In this document: positions 44,874-53,047 of the stretch, piece by piece
Position numbering within the stretch: the first letter of the stretch is position 1
How the letters are laid out: every line of letters starts with the position of its first letter
Source of the DNA: Trueperella pecoris
GTDB taxonomy: Bacteria; Actinomycetota; Actinomycetes; Actinomycetales; Actinomycetaceae
Assembly (NCBI RefSeq): GCF_014926385.1
Contig: NZ_CP053291.1
Coordinates: 1,240,001 to 1,304,000, forward strand
Direction: 5' to 3'
Length of the DNA: 64,000 bases
Notes under the pieces: generated by a model
Databases searched by the model: none
What the model saw: the letters and a program-made list of their open reading frames with translations, nothing else
Told to the model about the DNA's origin: nothing
Program-made: the position numbers and the translations under genes

Positions 44874-45098
44874 CTATTTTCCGCGCAAGCCCAGCTGGCG
44901 GCGCCCGCCAGAAATGTCGTCCGGCGCCCCCTGAGGGGTCTTATCCGTGCGAACACCGTGGTGCTTACCCTTCCCACCACAGCCGCAACCGCCGTGGCCG
45001 GCATGCCTTGCGCCGTGACCGTGTCCTCCGCCGCAGCGACCATGGCCCTTGCCGTGTCCGCCGCATCCGCATCCAGTTTGTTCAGTCATGGTATCCAT
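44874..45098 (-). CDS. Small Cys/Gly/His-rich protein
   Basis: A 74-residue protein whose N-terminal half is almost only Gly, His and Cys with some Lys and Arg: GCGCGGHGKGHGRCGGGHGH and later GGCGCGGKGKHHG. The second half is ordinary and polar, ending GGRRQLGLRGK. The composition suggests metal binding, but no family is recognised. GGAGGAG within the end of the upstream gene serves ATG 45098; ATG 45089 is possible. It sits between DUF2207 and ribF with a 1-nt gap before and none after, so it belongs to the lemA-DUF2207-ribF operon. Confidence 0.68.
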   Translation of the reverse strand: MDTMTEQTGCGCGGHGKGHGRCGGGHGHGARHAGHGGCGCGGKGKHHGVRTDKTPQGAPDDISGGRRQLGLRGK

Positions 45099-45099
45099 C

Positions 45100-46758
45100 T
45101 TAGCGGACTCCTCCGCCAAAGCCTCCGCCAAATGAACCCCCGCCTCCGCCGAAGGACGCGCTCCCGCCCCCACCAGTCGAGGCCGCGGTCACCGCACTGT
45201 CGACGTTTGCGGTCAACGAATGGGCGTAAAGCATTGCCGTGGGCGTGATGGATGTGGTGGCCGCCCACCTGGGATCAACGAGAGCGAACTGCTGAGCTAC
45301 CTCATCGGCAATGCCGAGGAAGCCTGCCCACACCATGTATTGGTCCCACAGCATCACGTTCATCGCCCCACGCTCATTGAGTAGGGAGAAATCTGTCAAG
45401 TAGTTCTGCAGGGCGTCGATGCGGCGGCTGAGTTCCTGCCCCCTGGCGGTTAACCAGTCATCGGATATCCTCGTCCCCAGCACTGTCATCTCACGCTCGA
45501 CGCAGTAGCCACTACGGCGCAGGAAGGTGAGAGAATGTTCATCGACGTCGTCACCCCACTGGTCGATACCGGAATCATCATCGAGCTCTGCTATGTAATC
45601 GGAGACGTCACCCGCATCGAGGATGCCGTCCTTAGCTGCCGCGACGAGGAAATCCCAATAGCGTTGCTGGAGTGGCGACATTCCCGCCGGCACGCCCACC
45701 AGTGTGAAGGCTTCGTCATCACCGGGGACCGGCCGCAGTGCACCCTGCCTAATCCACTCAAGCATGTAGGCGGTTGCAAGGCCGGGCATCGGCTCGCTGA
45801 CCAGCTCAACGACGTCCTCGAGCGGACCGTCATAGGGTATGTCACGCCAGTATTCCCCCTTGCCCGCGCCGGGCTTCTTGGTCAGTTTAATCAGGCCTTC
45901 TTCGGCTGCAATCCGCTTCTCCACACGACTTTGAGCGACCCCATGGATCGCAGCCAAGCCAAGACCGAAGACGCCTATCACTCCAAGGAAGCCAAAGAAG
46001 ATCTTGCCGAATAGCCCTAGTTCTTCATCGCCGCTCCAGTCCGAGCCCTCCTTGGCACGCTCTTGAAGCGAGGCGGCCGTCTCGTCGAGCGTGGCCTGCG
46101 ACGTAAAGGGCGCCGAGTCAAAGATCGCCAGCATCACCATGTAACGATCACTGGTGATCTCAGTGTTCGTAGTCGCCTTCAGCGCTGCTGGCTCGATCGC
46201 CGTCGTGCCATCGTAGCCGAACCCCCACACGCGCGAGTTTTCGGCGGAAAATTCCACACCGACGTCGTTGGTCAAGGAGATGTGCACCGCATCGGTCGGT
46301 GTCATGCCGCGCGGGATGAACTGCCAGTACACCGCTTGCGCGCCGTCGCTGAGGGTGTAGACAAAGTTCGTCACCGTGTACGTCATGACGGCCGTATGCG
46401 TGCCGTACTCCCCGAAGCCAAACGCAAGCTCGTACCCGTCGTCCTTCTTCACGACGCCGGACTGCCCGGCCTTCTCCTCCCTGCTGCGTTCCACGTCCCA
46501 CTGGCCGATGTCGGTCAGCGGCTGACCGTCGAGGATCACAGAGAAGTCGCGGATATCGGACTGCCCGAGGTTGGCGATCGAAATGTAATGCTCGGTGCCC
46601 TCGGTGGCCTCGAAGGTGCGAGTGTCAGTAATGAGAGCACTGCCGTCTGCCTGAATACGGGCGACGATGTCGATCGAGGCGATCGTCGAAGCATGCGCCA
46701 CTTGCGTGGTAACAAGGCTGAGAAAGACGAGCGAGACTATCGCGACGATTCGCTTCAT
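45100..46758 (-). CDS. DUF2207 membrane protein
   Basis: A 552-residue exported protein: signal peptide MKRIVAIVSLVFLSLVTTQVAHAS, an extracellular beta-rich DUF2207 domain (about 25-220, with VEFSAENSRVWGFG), a transmembrane helix (LFGKIFFGFLGVIGVFGLGL), a cytoplasmic region, and a Gly-rich tail GGGGSASFGGGGGSFGGG. The partner LemA gene overlaps its start (ATGA). LemA-DUF2207 pairs are widespread but their role is not firmly known. Confidence 0.85.
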   Translation of the reverse strand: MKRIVAIVSLVFLSLVTTQVAHASTIASIDIVARIQADGSALITDTRTFEATEGTEHYISIANLGQSDIRDFSVILDGQPLTDIGQWDVERSREEKAGQSGVVKKDDGYELAFGFGEYGTHTAVMTYTVTNFVYTLSDGAQAVYWQFIPRGMTPTDAVHISLTNDVGVEFSAENSRVWGFGYDGTTAIEPAALKATTNTEITSDRYMVMLAIFDSAPFTSQATLDETAASLQERAKEGSDWSGDEELGLFGKIFFGFLGVIGVFGLGLAAIHGVAQSRVEKRIAAEEGLIKLTKKPGAGKGEYWRDIPYDGPLEDVVELVSEPMPGLATAYMLEWIRQGALRPVPGDDEAFTLVGVPAGMSPLQQRYWDFLVAAAKDGILDAGDVSDYIAELDDDSGIDQWGDDVDEHSLTFLRRSGYCVEREMTVLGTRISDDWLTARGQELSRRIDALQNYLTDFSLLNERGAMNVMLWDQYMVWAGFLGIADEVAQQFALVDPRWAATTSITPTAMLYAHSLTANVDSAVTAASTGGGGSASFGGGGGSFGGGFGGGVR

Positions 46759-47315
46759 GACCAGCTCGGCATCTCGCTCTTCGACCCAGTGTTCTCGAAG
46801 TATGTTTCAGGCGCGAATCCAAAAAGCGCGGCGACGATCATCGAAGGGAACTGGCCGCGGTACCGATTGAGCATGGTGACAGCGTCGTTGTAGAACATGC
46901 GCGAGTGACGCACGTTGTCCTCGAACCTCGTCACCTCGTTCATGGCCGACTGGTAAGTCTCAGATGCGCGCAGCTGCGGGTATGCCTCCGCCAGCGCGTT
47001 GAAACGACCGAGCACAGTGCCGAACGAGACGTCATCGGCGGCAACGTCCGCTGGAGTTGAGGAGGGACGGAGCGGGGAACGGTCCTTGGTTACAGCAAGC
47101 AACGTTCCGGCCTCGTGTTCAGCGTATTGTTTGGCCGCTGCAATCACTGACGTCAATGCATCCCAGCGCGATTCGATCTGGGTGGCAATCTGCCCCATCG
47201 CATTACGCACGTTCTCGCGTAACGTCACAAAACGGTTATACGTGAGAATGAGCCACGCCATGAACACAACGATCAACACGGCAACAACAGCAAGAACAAT
47301 GAATGGTGTAGACAT
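46755..47315 (-). CDS. LemA family protein
   Basis: A 186-residue protein with an N-terminal membrane helix (FIVLAVVAVLIVVFMAWLIL) and a helical LemA domain outside or at the membrane: YNRFVTLRENVRNAMGQI, then AYPQLRASETYQSAMNEV, DNVRHSRMFYNDAVTMLN, and the typical end PSMIVAALFGFAPETYFE. It is coupled to the DUF2207 gene. Its substrates are unknown. Confidence 0.93.
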   Translation of the reverse strand: MSTPFIVLAVVAVLIVVFMAWLILTYNRFVTLRENVRNAMGQIATQIESRWDALTSVIAAAKQYAEHEAGTLLAVTKDRSPLRPSSTPADVAADDVSFGTVLGRFNALAEAYPQLRASETYQSAMNEVTRFEDNVRHSRMFYNDAVTMLNRYRGQFPSMIVAALFGFAPETYFENTGSKSEMPSWS

Positions 47316-47342
47316 ACTTCGATTATCCCACCTTCAGCCGAG

Positions 47343-48401
47343 CTACCTGATCGTAGGTGCGAGGGAGAAGTCCCCGATGAACCAACAGTAGGTGAAGAGG
47401 AGGGAGACCTCGGCACCAAGCGGACGCGGCGAGGTCGTGTCGGCTTCGGTGACGACGAGAGTGCCCACAGCCGTCTCAAGCTCATATTCCATGTGTGTAC
47501 GGGCAAAGATCGAACGAATGATTCGTCCAGCCAGCATGCCCTGATCCGGCTCTCCTATCGCGATCGTTTCGGGTGGGACGACGACGTGCGCGCGGCTCGG
47601 CACAAGCTCCTGAACACGTGGCAAGGCTAACCACGTGCGACCGAACTCAACCTTCGCGTGGTCAGGGCCGACATGGGTGATCTTCCCATCCAAAATGTTC
47701 GCAATCCCCATGATACGAGCGACGAAGGCCGACGCAGGGCGGCGATAGACCTCCGTCGGAGAGCCGATCTGGACGATGCGACCACCGTCCATCAGCGCGA
47801 TCAGATCCCCGAGGCGGCAAGCCTCGTCGACGTCGTGAGTCACGTAGATCGTGGCGAGCTTGTTGCGCCTCACCTGCGCGACGATGTCGGTCTGTATCGC
47901 ACCACGAAGTGGTGGGTCGACGTGAACGAGAGGTTCGTCCAGAAGGAGTATCCGTGGCCGGCGAACAAGCGTGCGGGCGAGTGCGACCCGCTGAACCTGC
48001 CCGCCCGATAGGTGTCCGACAGGAAGGCGGGCAAGGCTGGAAATGTTGAGTTGAGCGAGCGTGAGATCCACCAGATCACTGCGGCGGGAGTCCTTCATCC
48101 GAGCGTCATCCAGCCCAAAGGCAACGTTCGACCACACGTCATGATCCGGGAAGAGCATCGATTCTTGGAAGACAGTACCCGTTGGGCGAAGATGCATGGG
48201 CAGATCGGTGATATCGCGATCCCCCACGAGAATTCGCCCCGTGGAGGCTACCGCGCCCGCCACTGCATGGATGAGTGTCGATTTGCCACAGCCAGATGGG
48301 CCAACGACGGCAAGAATCTTGCCCTCGTCGACACTCAGGCAGATGTCGTCCAAAATCTTCGGGACGCTGAGATGATCAATGACAAGTTGCGAGGTTGTCA
48401 C
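47343..48401 (-). CDS. ABC importer ATP-binding protein (AfuC/FbpC-like)
   Basis: A 352-residue importer ATPase. Walker A GPSGCGKST, Q-loop GTVFQESMLFPDHD, signature LSGGQVQRVALARTL, Walker B ILLLDEPLVHVD, switch YVTHDVDEA, then a C-terminal TOBE-like region. GTG 48401 overlaps the stop of the fused permease gene (GTGA) and has AGGAGG at ideal distance; the longer frame upstream is an antisense artefact of the permease gene. It energises the binding-protein/permease fusion next door. The FbpC/PotA class fits sugar-phosphate, iron or polyamine uptake; the binding domain favours sugar phosphate. Confidence 0.88.
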   Translation of the reverse strand: MTTSQLVIDHLSVPKILDDICLSVDEGKILAVVGPSGCGKSTLIHAVAGAVASTGRILVGDRDITDLPMHLRPTGTVFQESMLFPDHDVWSNVAFGLDDARMKDSRRSDLVDLTLAQLNISSLARLPVGHLSGGQVQRVALARTLVRRPRILLLDEPLVHVDPPLRGAIQTDIVAQVRRNKLATIYVTHDVDEACRLGDLIALMDGGRIVQIGSPTEVYRRPASAFVARIMGIANILDGKITHVGPDHAKVEFGRTWLALPRVQELVPSRAHVVVPPETIAIGEPDQGMLAGRIIRSIFARTHMEYELETAVGTLVVTEADTTSPRPLGAEVSLLFTYCWFIGDFSLAPTIR

Positions 48402-50806
48402 AACTTCCTCCTCACGTGATGCCACAGCACACCTGCCATGGAAAGAAGCGCCATAATGAGGGCGGCCGTGACCACGCTTACCGCAAATGCCTGCCCATCC
48501 TCCGCCGCTGAAACATGGTCGATAATCGCGAGCGGGGCTATGGATAGCTTGCCTCCCAGGTCGATGAAGATGGCCGGAGCACTGCGGGTCAGAACAAGGC
48601 CAGTCAAGAGCGCCAGCGCCACCGTTAGGGAGGGGAAGATGACCGGGATGAGCTCCACGGCCATACGCAGGCGGTAGGCGCCGGCGTCGCGCATCTCGCG
48701 TACCAGCGGATCGACGCGTAGCCGAATGATGATGATCATCAGGACGGCCATCGGCAGAGCCAATAGCAAGTACGCAAGTGCCACGCCGACGAGGCCCTGA
48801 TAGATGGAGTCCACACCTACGATGGGCGGCACAATCCGAGTTCCTGCGAGCTGGAGCCAGTCGCGGTGAAGCGCCCAGACCAACACGCCGCCCGAGATCT
48901 GCGCCGAGAGCGCCACCGCGAGCGCCACGTAGACGCTCGCACGAAGCCCACGCCGCCCCAGCGGAGCAGCAACCACGATCAGCCCGGCCAACATCAGGGC
49001 AATGGTGACGACGAGCAGCAAGACGCCCGTCGTCGTCGTGAACATGAGCGAAGGTTGGGGCCTCGCCAAGTGGCTGACGATGACGCCCACCAGCGAAAGA
49101 ACGCCGATCCCGAACGCAACAGTAGCCCAGCCCCACCACCATGTAGTGGGCGGGCGGAGATGGCGCGGTTCGACCCTCCGCAACCGGGCCGTCAGCGCCT
49201 TGCTCAGCGGAATAGCCACAAGCGCGGCCACGCCGATCGACATGATCAGGGCCGATGCCGCAGCTCCTGGCCTATTCGTGGCAATCCCCGTGAGCACGTC
49301 CGAGGCAAAATACCTCTGCGGCCCGCCAAAAATTAGCGTCAATGAGGGATCCGTTAACGCAAGTAACGCAACTACAGCGCTTGCCATCGCAAATCCGCGC
49401 ACCACGTTCGGGGCAAGAAGCCGGATGGCTATCGTCGTAGCCCTCATCCCAAGCGCCCGCGCCTCGACCATGTGCCGGTCCGAGACCGCCGAAAGCGCCA
49501 AGACCACGATCACGAAGGCGACCGGCTCGAGAGCAACCGCGTTGGCCACTATCACGATTGCGGGGCCATAGGGATTCATGCTGAAAGGCCCGTACGTCAG
49601 CGCCAACGCCCAGGTGACCGGCGGAAACAGGAAAGGCAACGCCGCACAGATGAAGGTCAGCCCCCGCCCCCGGCCCAAACGGAACGCGAGCGCCATGACA
49701 GAGCCGGCGACCGCCGCGAGGACTCCCGCGATGAGAGAAAGGGTACCGCTTCGAAGAAGCGGCCCCAAGGGGCTATCTCCTGCGAAGTAGATCTCCTCCT
49801 CCCACATCCGGATCAGCTCGGCGCGGTGCCTGCCCGCCTCGGCGATGTTCTCGCCAAAGATGGGGGTGGCGAAGCTGTCGAGTTTTGTTCGCAGGTTCCC
49901 CTCCAGCGCCGCCGACGTCGGATACTGATGCGAGGACGTGGCGCTGACGCGCTGGCCCCTATCGGACACTGCGAGGCTCAGGAAATCCTGAGCAAGGTCG
50001 GGCCTTTTTGTGCCGGCGAGCAGGCCCACCGAGCCAATCTCGAAGCCCGTGCCATCCGCGAAATACACAGCATGAACCGGAGCACCCGCCGCCTGCTCAG
50101 CTAGGCAGTAAGAATCGAAAGTGACTGCACTTGGTAGGCGACCGCCCGCCACGAGTTGTGCCGGCACCGTACCCGACTGCGTGTAGGTGCCCACGTGGCG
50201 CCCCACCGCCGCATAGTAATCCTTGGCCACGGCAAGCGAACCGAGGCGCTCGTACTGGCTCCACAGAAAGGTTGCGGCCGTGCCCGACGTCGACGGGTTG
50301 GGCATCGCGATTGCCAAGTTTGAGCCAGCCAGCTCCTCCCACGACGCCGGGGCGACGACGTCGTCCGCGACGCACAGGCTCAGGACTCCCCCATACACGC
50401 CAAACCAGCGCAATTGCGGGTCTTTCCATCCGCTGGGGATGGAATTGGGTGGTTCACTGCTTGCCGGACGTAAGAGGCCGTGAGCGGCGGCCTCCGTGTA
50501 GGCCTCGGCCGGACCGCCCATCCACAGATCGAATTCTCCGTGCGAATGCGGGGAGGAAATGTGGGCCAGTGCCTGTGAGGTAGGCATGCGCACGACCAAA
50601 ACGTCAACGTCTTGTTCGCTTTCAAAAGTGCGGGCGACTGCCTCACACGCTTCGGCTTTGTTCGAGCACAATACGGCCAGATCGGGCGCAGAGGCGCGGG
50701 CCGAGAGCAACGCAAGCAGCGCAAACGCCACCACCACGGGGATCGCGACAAGCGCGGGCAGGTGGCGGCGGAGCCAGCGGGAATTGCGCAACATAGGAAA
50801 GAGCAT
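48398..50806 (-). CDS. Fused substrate-binding protein and double permease of an AfuAB/FbpAB-type ABC importer
   Basis: One polypeptide of about 800 residues. A membrane anchor (LVAIPVVVAFALLALL) is followed by a family-1 binding domain of ~290 residues with AfuA-type marks: EFDLWMGGPAEAYTEAAAHG, WEELAGSNLAIAMPNPSTSG, GTYTQSGTVPAQLVAGGR, FADGTGFEIGSVGLL. After about residue 345 come two BPD_transp_1-like halves with about twelve helices, as in AfuB/FbpB; an EAA-like loop is visible in VEARALGMRA and a second around MRDAGAYRLRMAVELIP. Usually binding protein and permease are separate genes. The start may be GTG 50815, ATG 50806 or ATG 50794, because a hairpin covers the site. Confidence 0.82.
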   Translation of the reverse strand: MLFPMLRNSRWLRRHLPALVAIPVVVAFALLALLSARASAPDLAVLCSNKAEACEAVARTFESEQDVDVLVVRMPTSQALAHISSPHSHGEFDLWMGGPAEAYTEAAAHGLLRPASSEPPNSIPSGWKDPQLRWFGVYGGVLSLCVADDVVAPASWEELAGSNLAIAMPNPSTSGTAATFLWSQYERLGSLAVAKDYYAAVGRHVGTYTQSGTVPAQLVAGGRLPSAVTFDSYCLAEQAAGAPVHAVYFADGTGFEIGSVGLLAGTKRPDLAQDFLSLAVSDRGQRVSATSSHQYPTSAALEGNLRTKLDSFATPIFGENIAEAGRHRAELIRMWEEEIYFAGDSPLGPLLRSGTLSLIAGVLAAVAGSVMALAFRLGRGRGLTFICAALPFLFPPVTWALALTYGPFSMNPYGPAIVIVANAVALEPVAFVIVVLALSAVSDRHMVEARALGMRATTIAIRLLAPNVVRGFAMASAVVALLALTDPSLTLIFGGPQRYFASDVLTGIATNRPGAAASALIMSIGVAALVAIPLSKALTARLRRVEPRHLRPPTTWWWGWATVAFGIGVLSLVGVIVSHLARPQPSLMFTTTTGVLLLVVTIALMLAGLIVVAAPLGRRGLRASVYVALAVALSAQISGGVLVWALHRDWLQLAGTRIVPPIVGVDSIYQGLVGVALAYLLLALPMAVLMIIIIRLRVDPLVREMRDAGAYRLRMAVELIPVIFPSLTVALALLTGLVLTRSAPAIFIDLGGKLSIAPLAIIDHVSAAEDGQAFAVSVVTAALIMALLSMAGVLWHHVRRKL

Positions 50807-50831
50807 AGCTGCCACCGAAGTGACAGCTATG
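50804..50831 (-). promoter_or_regulatory. Hairpin over the start of the fused importer gene
   Basis: CATAGCTG-CAC pairs with GTG-CAGCTATG around a CGAA loop (one internal mismatch). It fills the gap between the antiporter stop and the importer gene and covers its candidate ATG, so it may act as a partial terminator or limit translation. Confidence 0.55.
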
Positions 50832-50844
50832 CCCGGCCCATCTT

Positions 50845-52251
50845 CTATTCGGCGCTCGTCGCATTCATGCGAAGCAACTCTTCACGGGCTTCCATCATCT
50901 TCTTCTCATCGCGTCCCACAATCATCATGAGGATGAAGGCAAGTGCGACGACGACCGTGAGCGTCGCGTACGTGAAGTTCCAGCCGAAGGAGTGGATGAG
51001 GATGCCGACGCCGGTTGAGGCCAGCGACGCGCCCAGGAGGTAGCCGAACAGTCCGGTAAAGCCTGCTGCCGTGCCCGCCACCTCACGCGGGGACAGGTCG
51101 ATGGCCTGCAGGCCAATGAGCATGACCGGGCCGTAGATCAAACCACCAATGACGGCGATGAGAACGTAGAAGACCCAGATCGGCGCGGTCACCGGAAGCT
51201 GCCAGTAGGCGATGAGGGCGATACCCACTCCTGCGAGGAAGAGCATGCCCGCGCCCGATCTCCAGCCCTTGAAGACCTTGTCAGAGAGCCAGCCACACAG
51301 GAGGGTTCCCACGATGCCCGCGAGCTCGTAGATCGCAAAACCGATGATTCCGGTCTTGATGTTGGCGCCGTGGATCACGTCGGTCAGGTAGACAGGGATC
51401 CAGCTCAAAACGCCGTAGCGCAAGGTGTAGACGAAGACGTTGGCAATCGCGAGCAGAACGATGACGCGGTTGGTCAACACGTGCTTGAACAGCATCGTCT
51501 TCCACGACATGCCCGAGCCAACGCTCTCAACCTTCGCCGGATCGTTACGGTACTCCTCGATCGGCGGCAGGCCCACGGCCTCGGGCCGATCGCGAATCAT
51601 GAAGAAGATGATGACTGCGATCAGGAGGGCGACGTAGCCCGGCACGCTGAAGGCCGGCGTCCAGTCGGACTTCGAGGCGGCGAAATTATCCAGTGCCCAT
51701 ACGGCGAGGAAGCCCAGTCCGGCCCCGCCAACGTTATGAGCCGTGTTCCAAATCGAGGTCATCCAGCCACGCTCGGTTGTTGAGAACCAGTGCACGAGCA
51801 CGCGGCCCGACGGGGGCCAGCCCATGCCCTGCGCCCAGCCGTTGATGAACATGACGGTCGCAAAAATTCCTACGGATCCCACGATTGAGGGGACGAAGGA
51901 AATAATAATGTTAATGATTGCCGAGATAGCCAAGCCGATCGGCATGAAGTAGCGGGCGTTTGCTCGATCGGAGAGCATGGCCATGAAGAATTTCGACAGG
52001 CCGTAAGAAAAGAGCACCGCGTTGGCAACGATGCCGATGCCCACGGTGTTCATGAGCTCGTATTCCTTGAGGAGGCCGGAAACGAGCGAGACGTTGTTTC
52101 GGATCAGGTAGAAGGCCGCGTATCCGATGAAGATTCCCATGAACACCTGAAAACGCAGGCGCTTGTAGGTGGATTGGATACGACCTTCTTCAAGTCGAGG
52201 GGCGGCAGGTGGCGCCGAGAGGACGCCCATTCCGCCAGATGCGTGTGCCAT
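50845..52251 (-). CDS. Organophosphate:phosphate antiporter family transporter (UhpT/GlpT/PgtP-like)
   Basis: A 468-residue major facilitator of the OPA family with twelve membrane helices. Family marks are FIGYAAFYLIRNNVSLV, YGLSKFFMAMLSDRANARYF, INGWAQGMGWPPSGRVLVHW (the OPA signature), and IYGPVMLIGLQAIDLSPREV. Members exchange a phosphorylated organic compound (hexose phosphate, glycerol-3-phosphate, phosphoglycerate) for phosphate. Exact substrate is not readable. It lies 103 bp downstream of a response regulator and just upstream of the fused importer, the order expected if the two-component system controls it. Confidence 0.9.
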   Translation of the reverse strand: MAHASGGMGVLSAPPAAPRLEEGRIQSTYKRLRFQVFMGIFIGYAAFYLIRNNVSLVSGLLKEYELMNTVGIGIVANAVLFSYGLSKFFMAMLSDRANARYFMPIGLAISAIINIIISFVPSIVGSVGIFATVMFINGWAQGMGWPPSGRVLVHWFSTTERGWMTSIWNTAHNVGGAGLGFLAVWALDNFAASKSDWTPAFSVPGYVALLIAVIIFFMIRDRPEAVGLPPIEEYRNDPAKVESVGSGMSWKTMLFKHVLTNRVIVLLAIANVFVYTLRYGVLSWIPVYLTDVIHGANIKTGIIGFAIYELAGIVGTLLCGWLSDKVFKGWRSGAGMLFLAGVGIALIAYWQLPVTAPIWVFYVLIAVIGGLIYGPVMLIGLQAIDLSPREVAGTAAGFTGLFGYLLGASLASTGVGILIHSFGWNFTYATLTVVVALAFILMMIVGRDEKKMMEAREELLRMNATSAE

Positions 52252-52354
52252 TTGTTCCCTTTCACAAAAACGCGTCGTTGCGTTGATGTGTCGATAGTAA
52301 AAAATGGCTGGTAACGGCCGTGGCCAGCGCTGGTCACACTCAGTGACCGGGCTG

Positions 52355-53047
52355 TTACTTTTCTTCTGCCTTCTGGAGCGCTATCGAGTACCCCTCGCCG
52401 CGATGGGACCGAATCACGACGCCGACCCCGGACTTCTCCAGCGTCTTGCGCACGCGATATATCGCCGTCTTGACCATTTCGCGCCCGCCCGCCGCTTCGC
52501 TGACTCCCCATGCCTCGTTGAGGAGCTGGCGATGGGTGGCGACGTCGCCACCGTGACGCATGAGCGCTGCCAGCAGGCGGACCTCGGTGCCTGAAACATT
52601 CAGTTTGCGCCCGTGCCAGGTCGCCTCGAGGAAGTCCATATTCACGGCGAGGCCACCCAAGCGGTCGCGTTCATCTTCGGCGGGGAAGCTACGGCGAAGG
52701 AGCGCTTGGGCGCGCAACGCCAGCTCCTGGGGCGAAAACGGCTTCGTGAGGTAATCGTCGGCGCCAGCTTCGAGGCCCTCGATGCGGTCCTCGACGTCCG
52801 AGCGGGCAGTCAGCAGGATAATCGGCAGGTCACTCTGAGCACGGATCCGGCGGGTAAGTTCAAGTCCCGATCCATGGGGCAGCATAATGTCCACGACAGC
52901 GAGGTGAAACTCGTAGGTGGACATGTGGCGCCAGGCCTCGGCGACGCTCGCAGCGCTGACGCAGGTAAAGCCTTTCGTTTCGAGGGAAAAGGCGACGATG
53001 GCCAGCATTTGTGGCTCGTCATCCACGACGAGGGCGCGTGGCTTCAT
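52355..53047 (-). CDS. OmpR/PhoB-type response regulator
   Basis: A 230-residue regulator: receiver domain with acidic pocket VVDDE, phosphoacceptor Asp53 in VVDIMLPHGSG, conserved Thr/Lys (LLTARS; DDYLTKPFSPQEL), and a winged-helix DNA-binding domain (HGGDVATHRQLLNEAWG; IYRVRKTLEKSG). Its ATG overlaps the kinase stop (ATGA). It probably activates the downstream transporter genes. Confidence 0.93.
   Translation of the reverse strand: MKPRALVVDDEPQMLAIVAFSLETKGFTCVSAASVAEAWRHMSTYEFHLAVVDIMLPHGSGLELTRRIRAQSDLPIILLTARSDVEDRIEGLEAGADDYLTKPFSPQELALRAQALLRRSFPAEDERDRLGGLAVNMDFLEATWHGRKLNVSGTEVRLLAALMRHGGDVATHRQLLNEAWGVSEAAGGREMVKTAIYRVRKTLEKSGVGVVIRSHRGEGYSIALQKAEEK

Noticed and set aside
48402-49142. 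Extension of the ABC ATPase gene into the permease gene
   Set aside because: The frame is open, but the GTG at 48401 has an ideal RBS and the ATPase fold starts there; the upstream part is an out-of-frame shadow of the permease.
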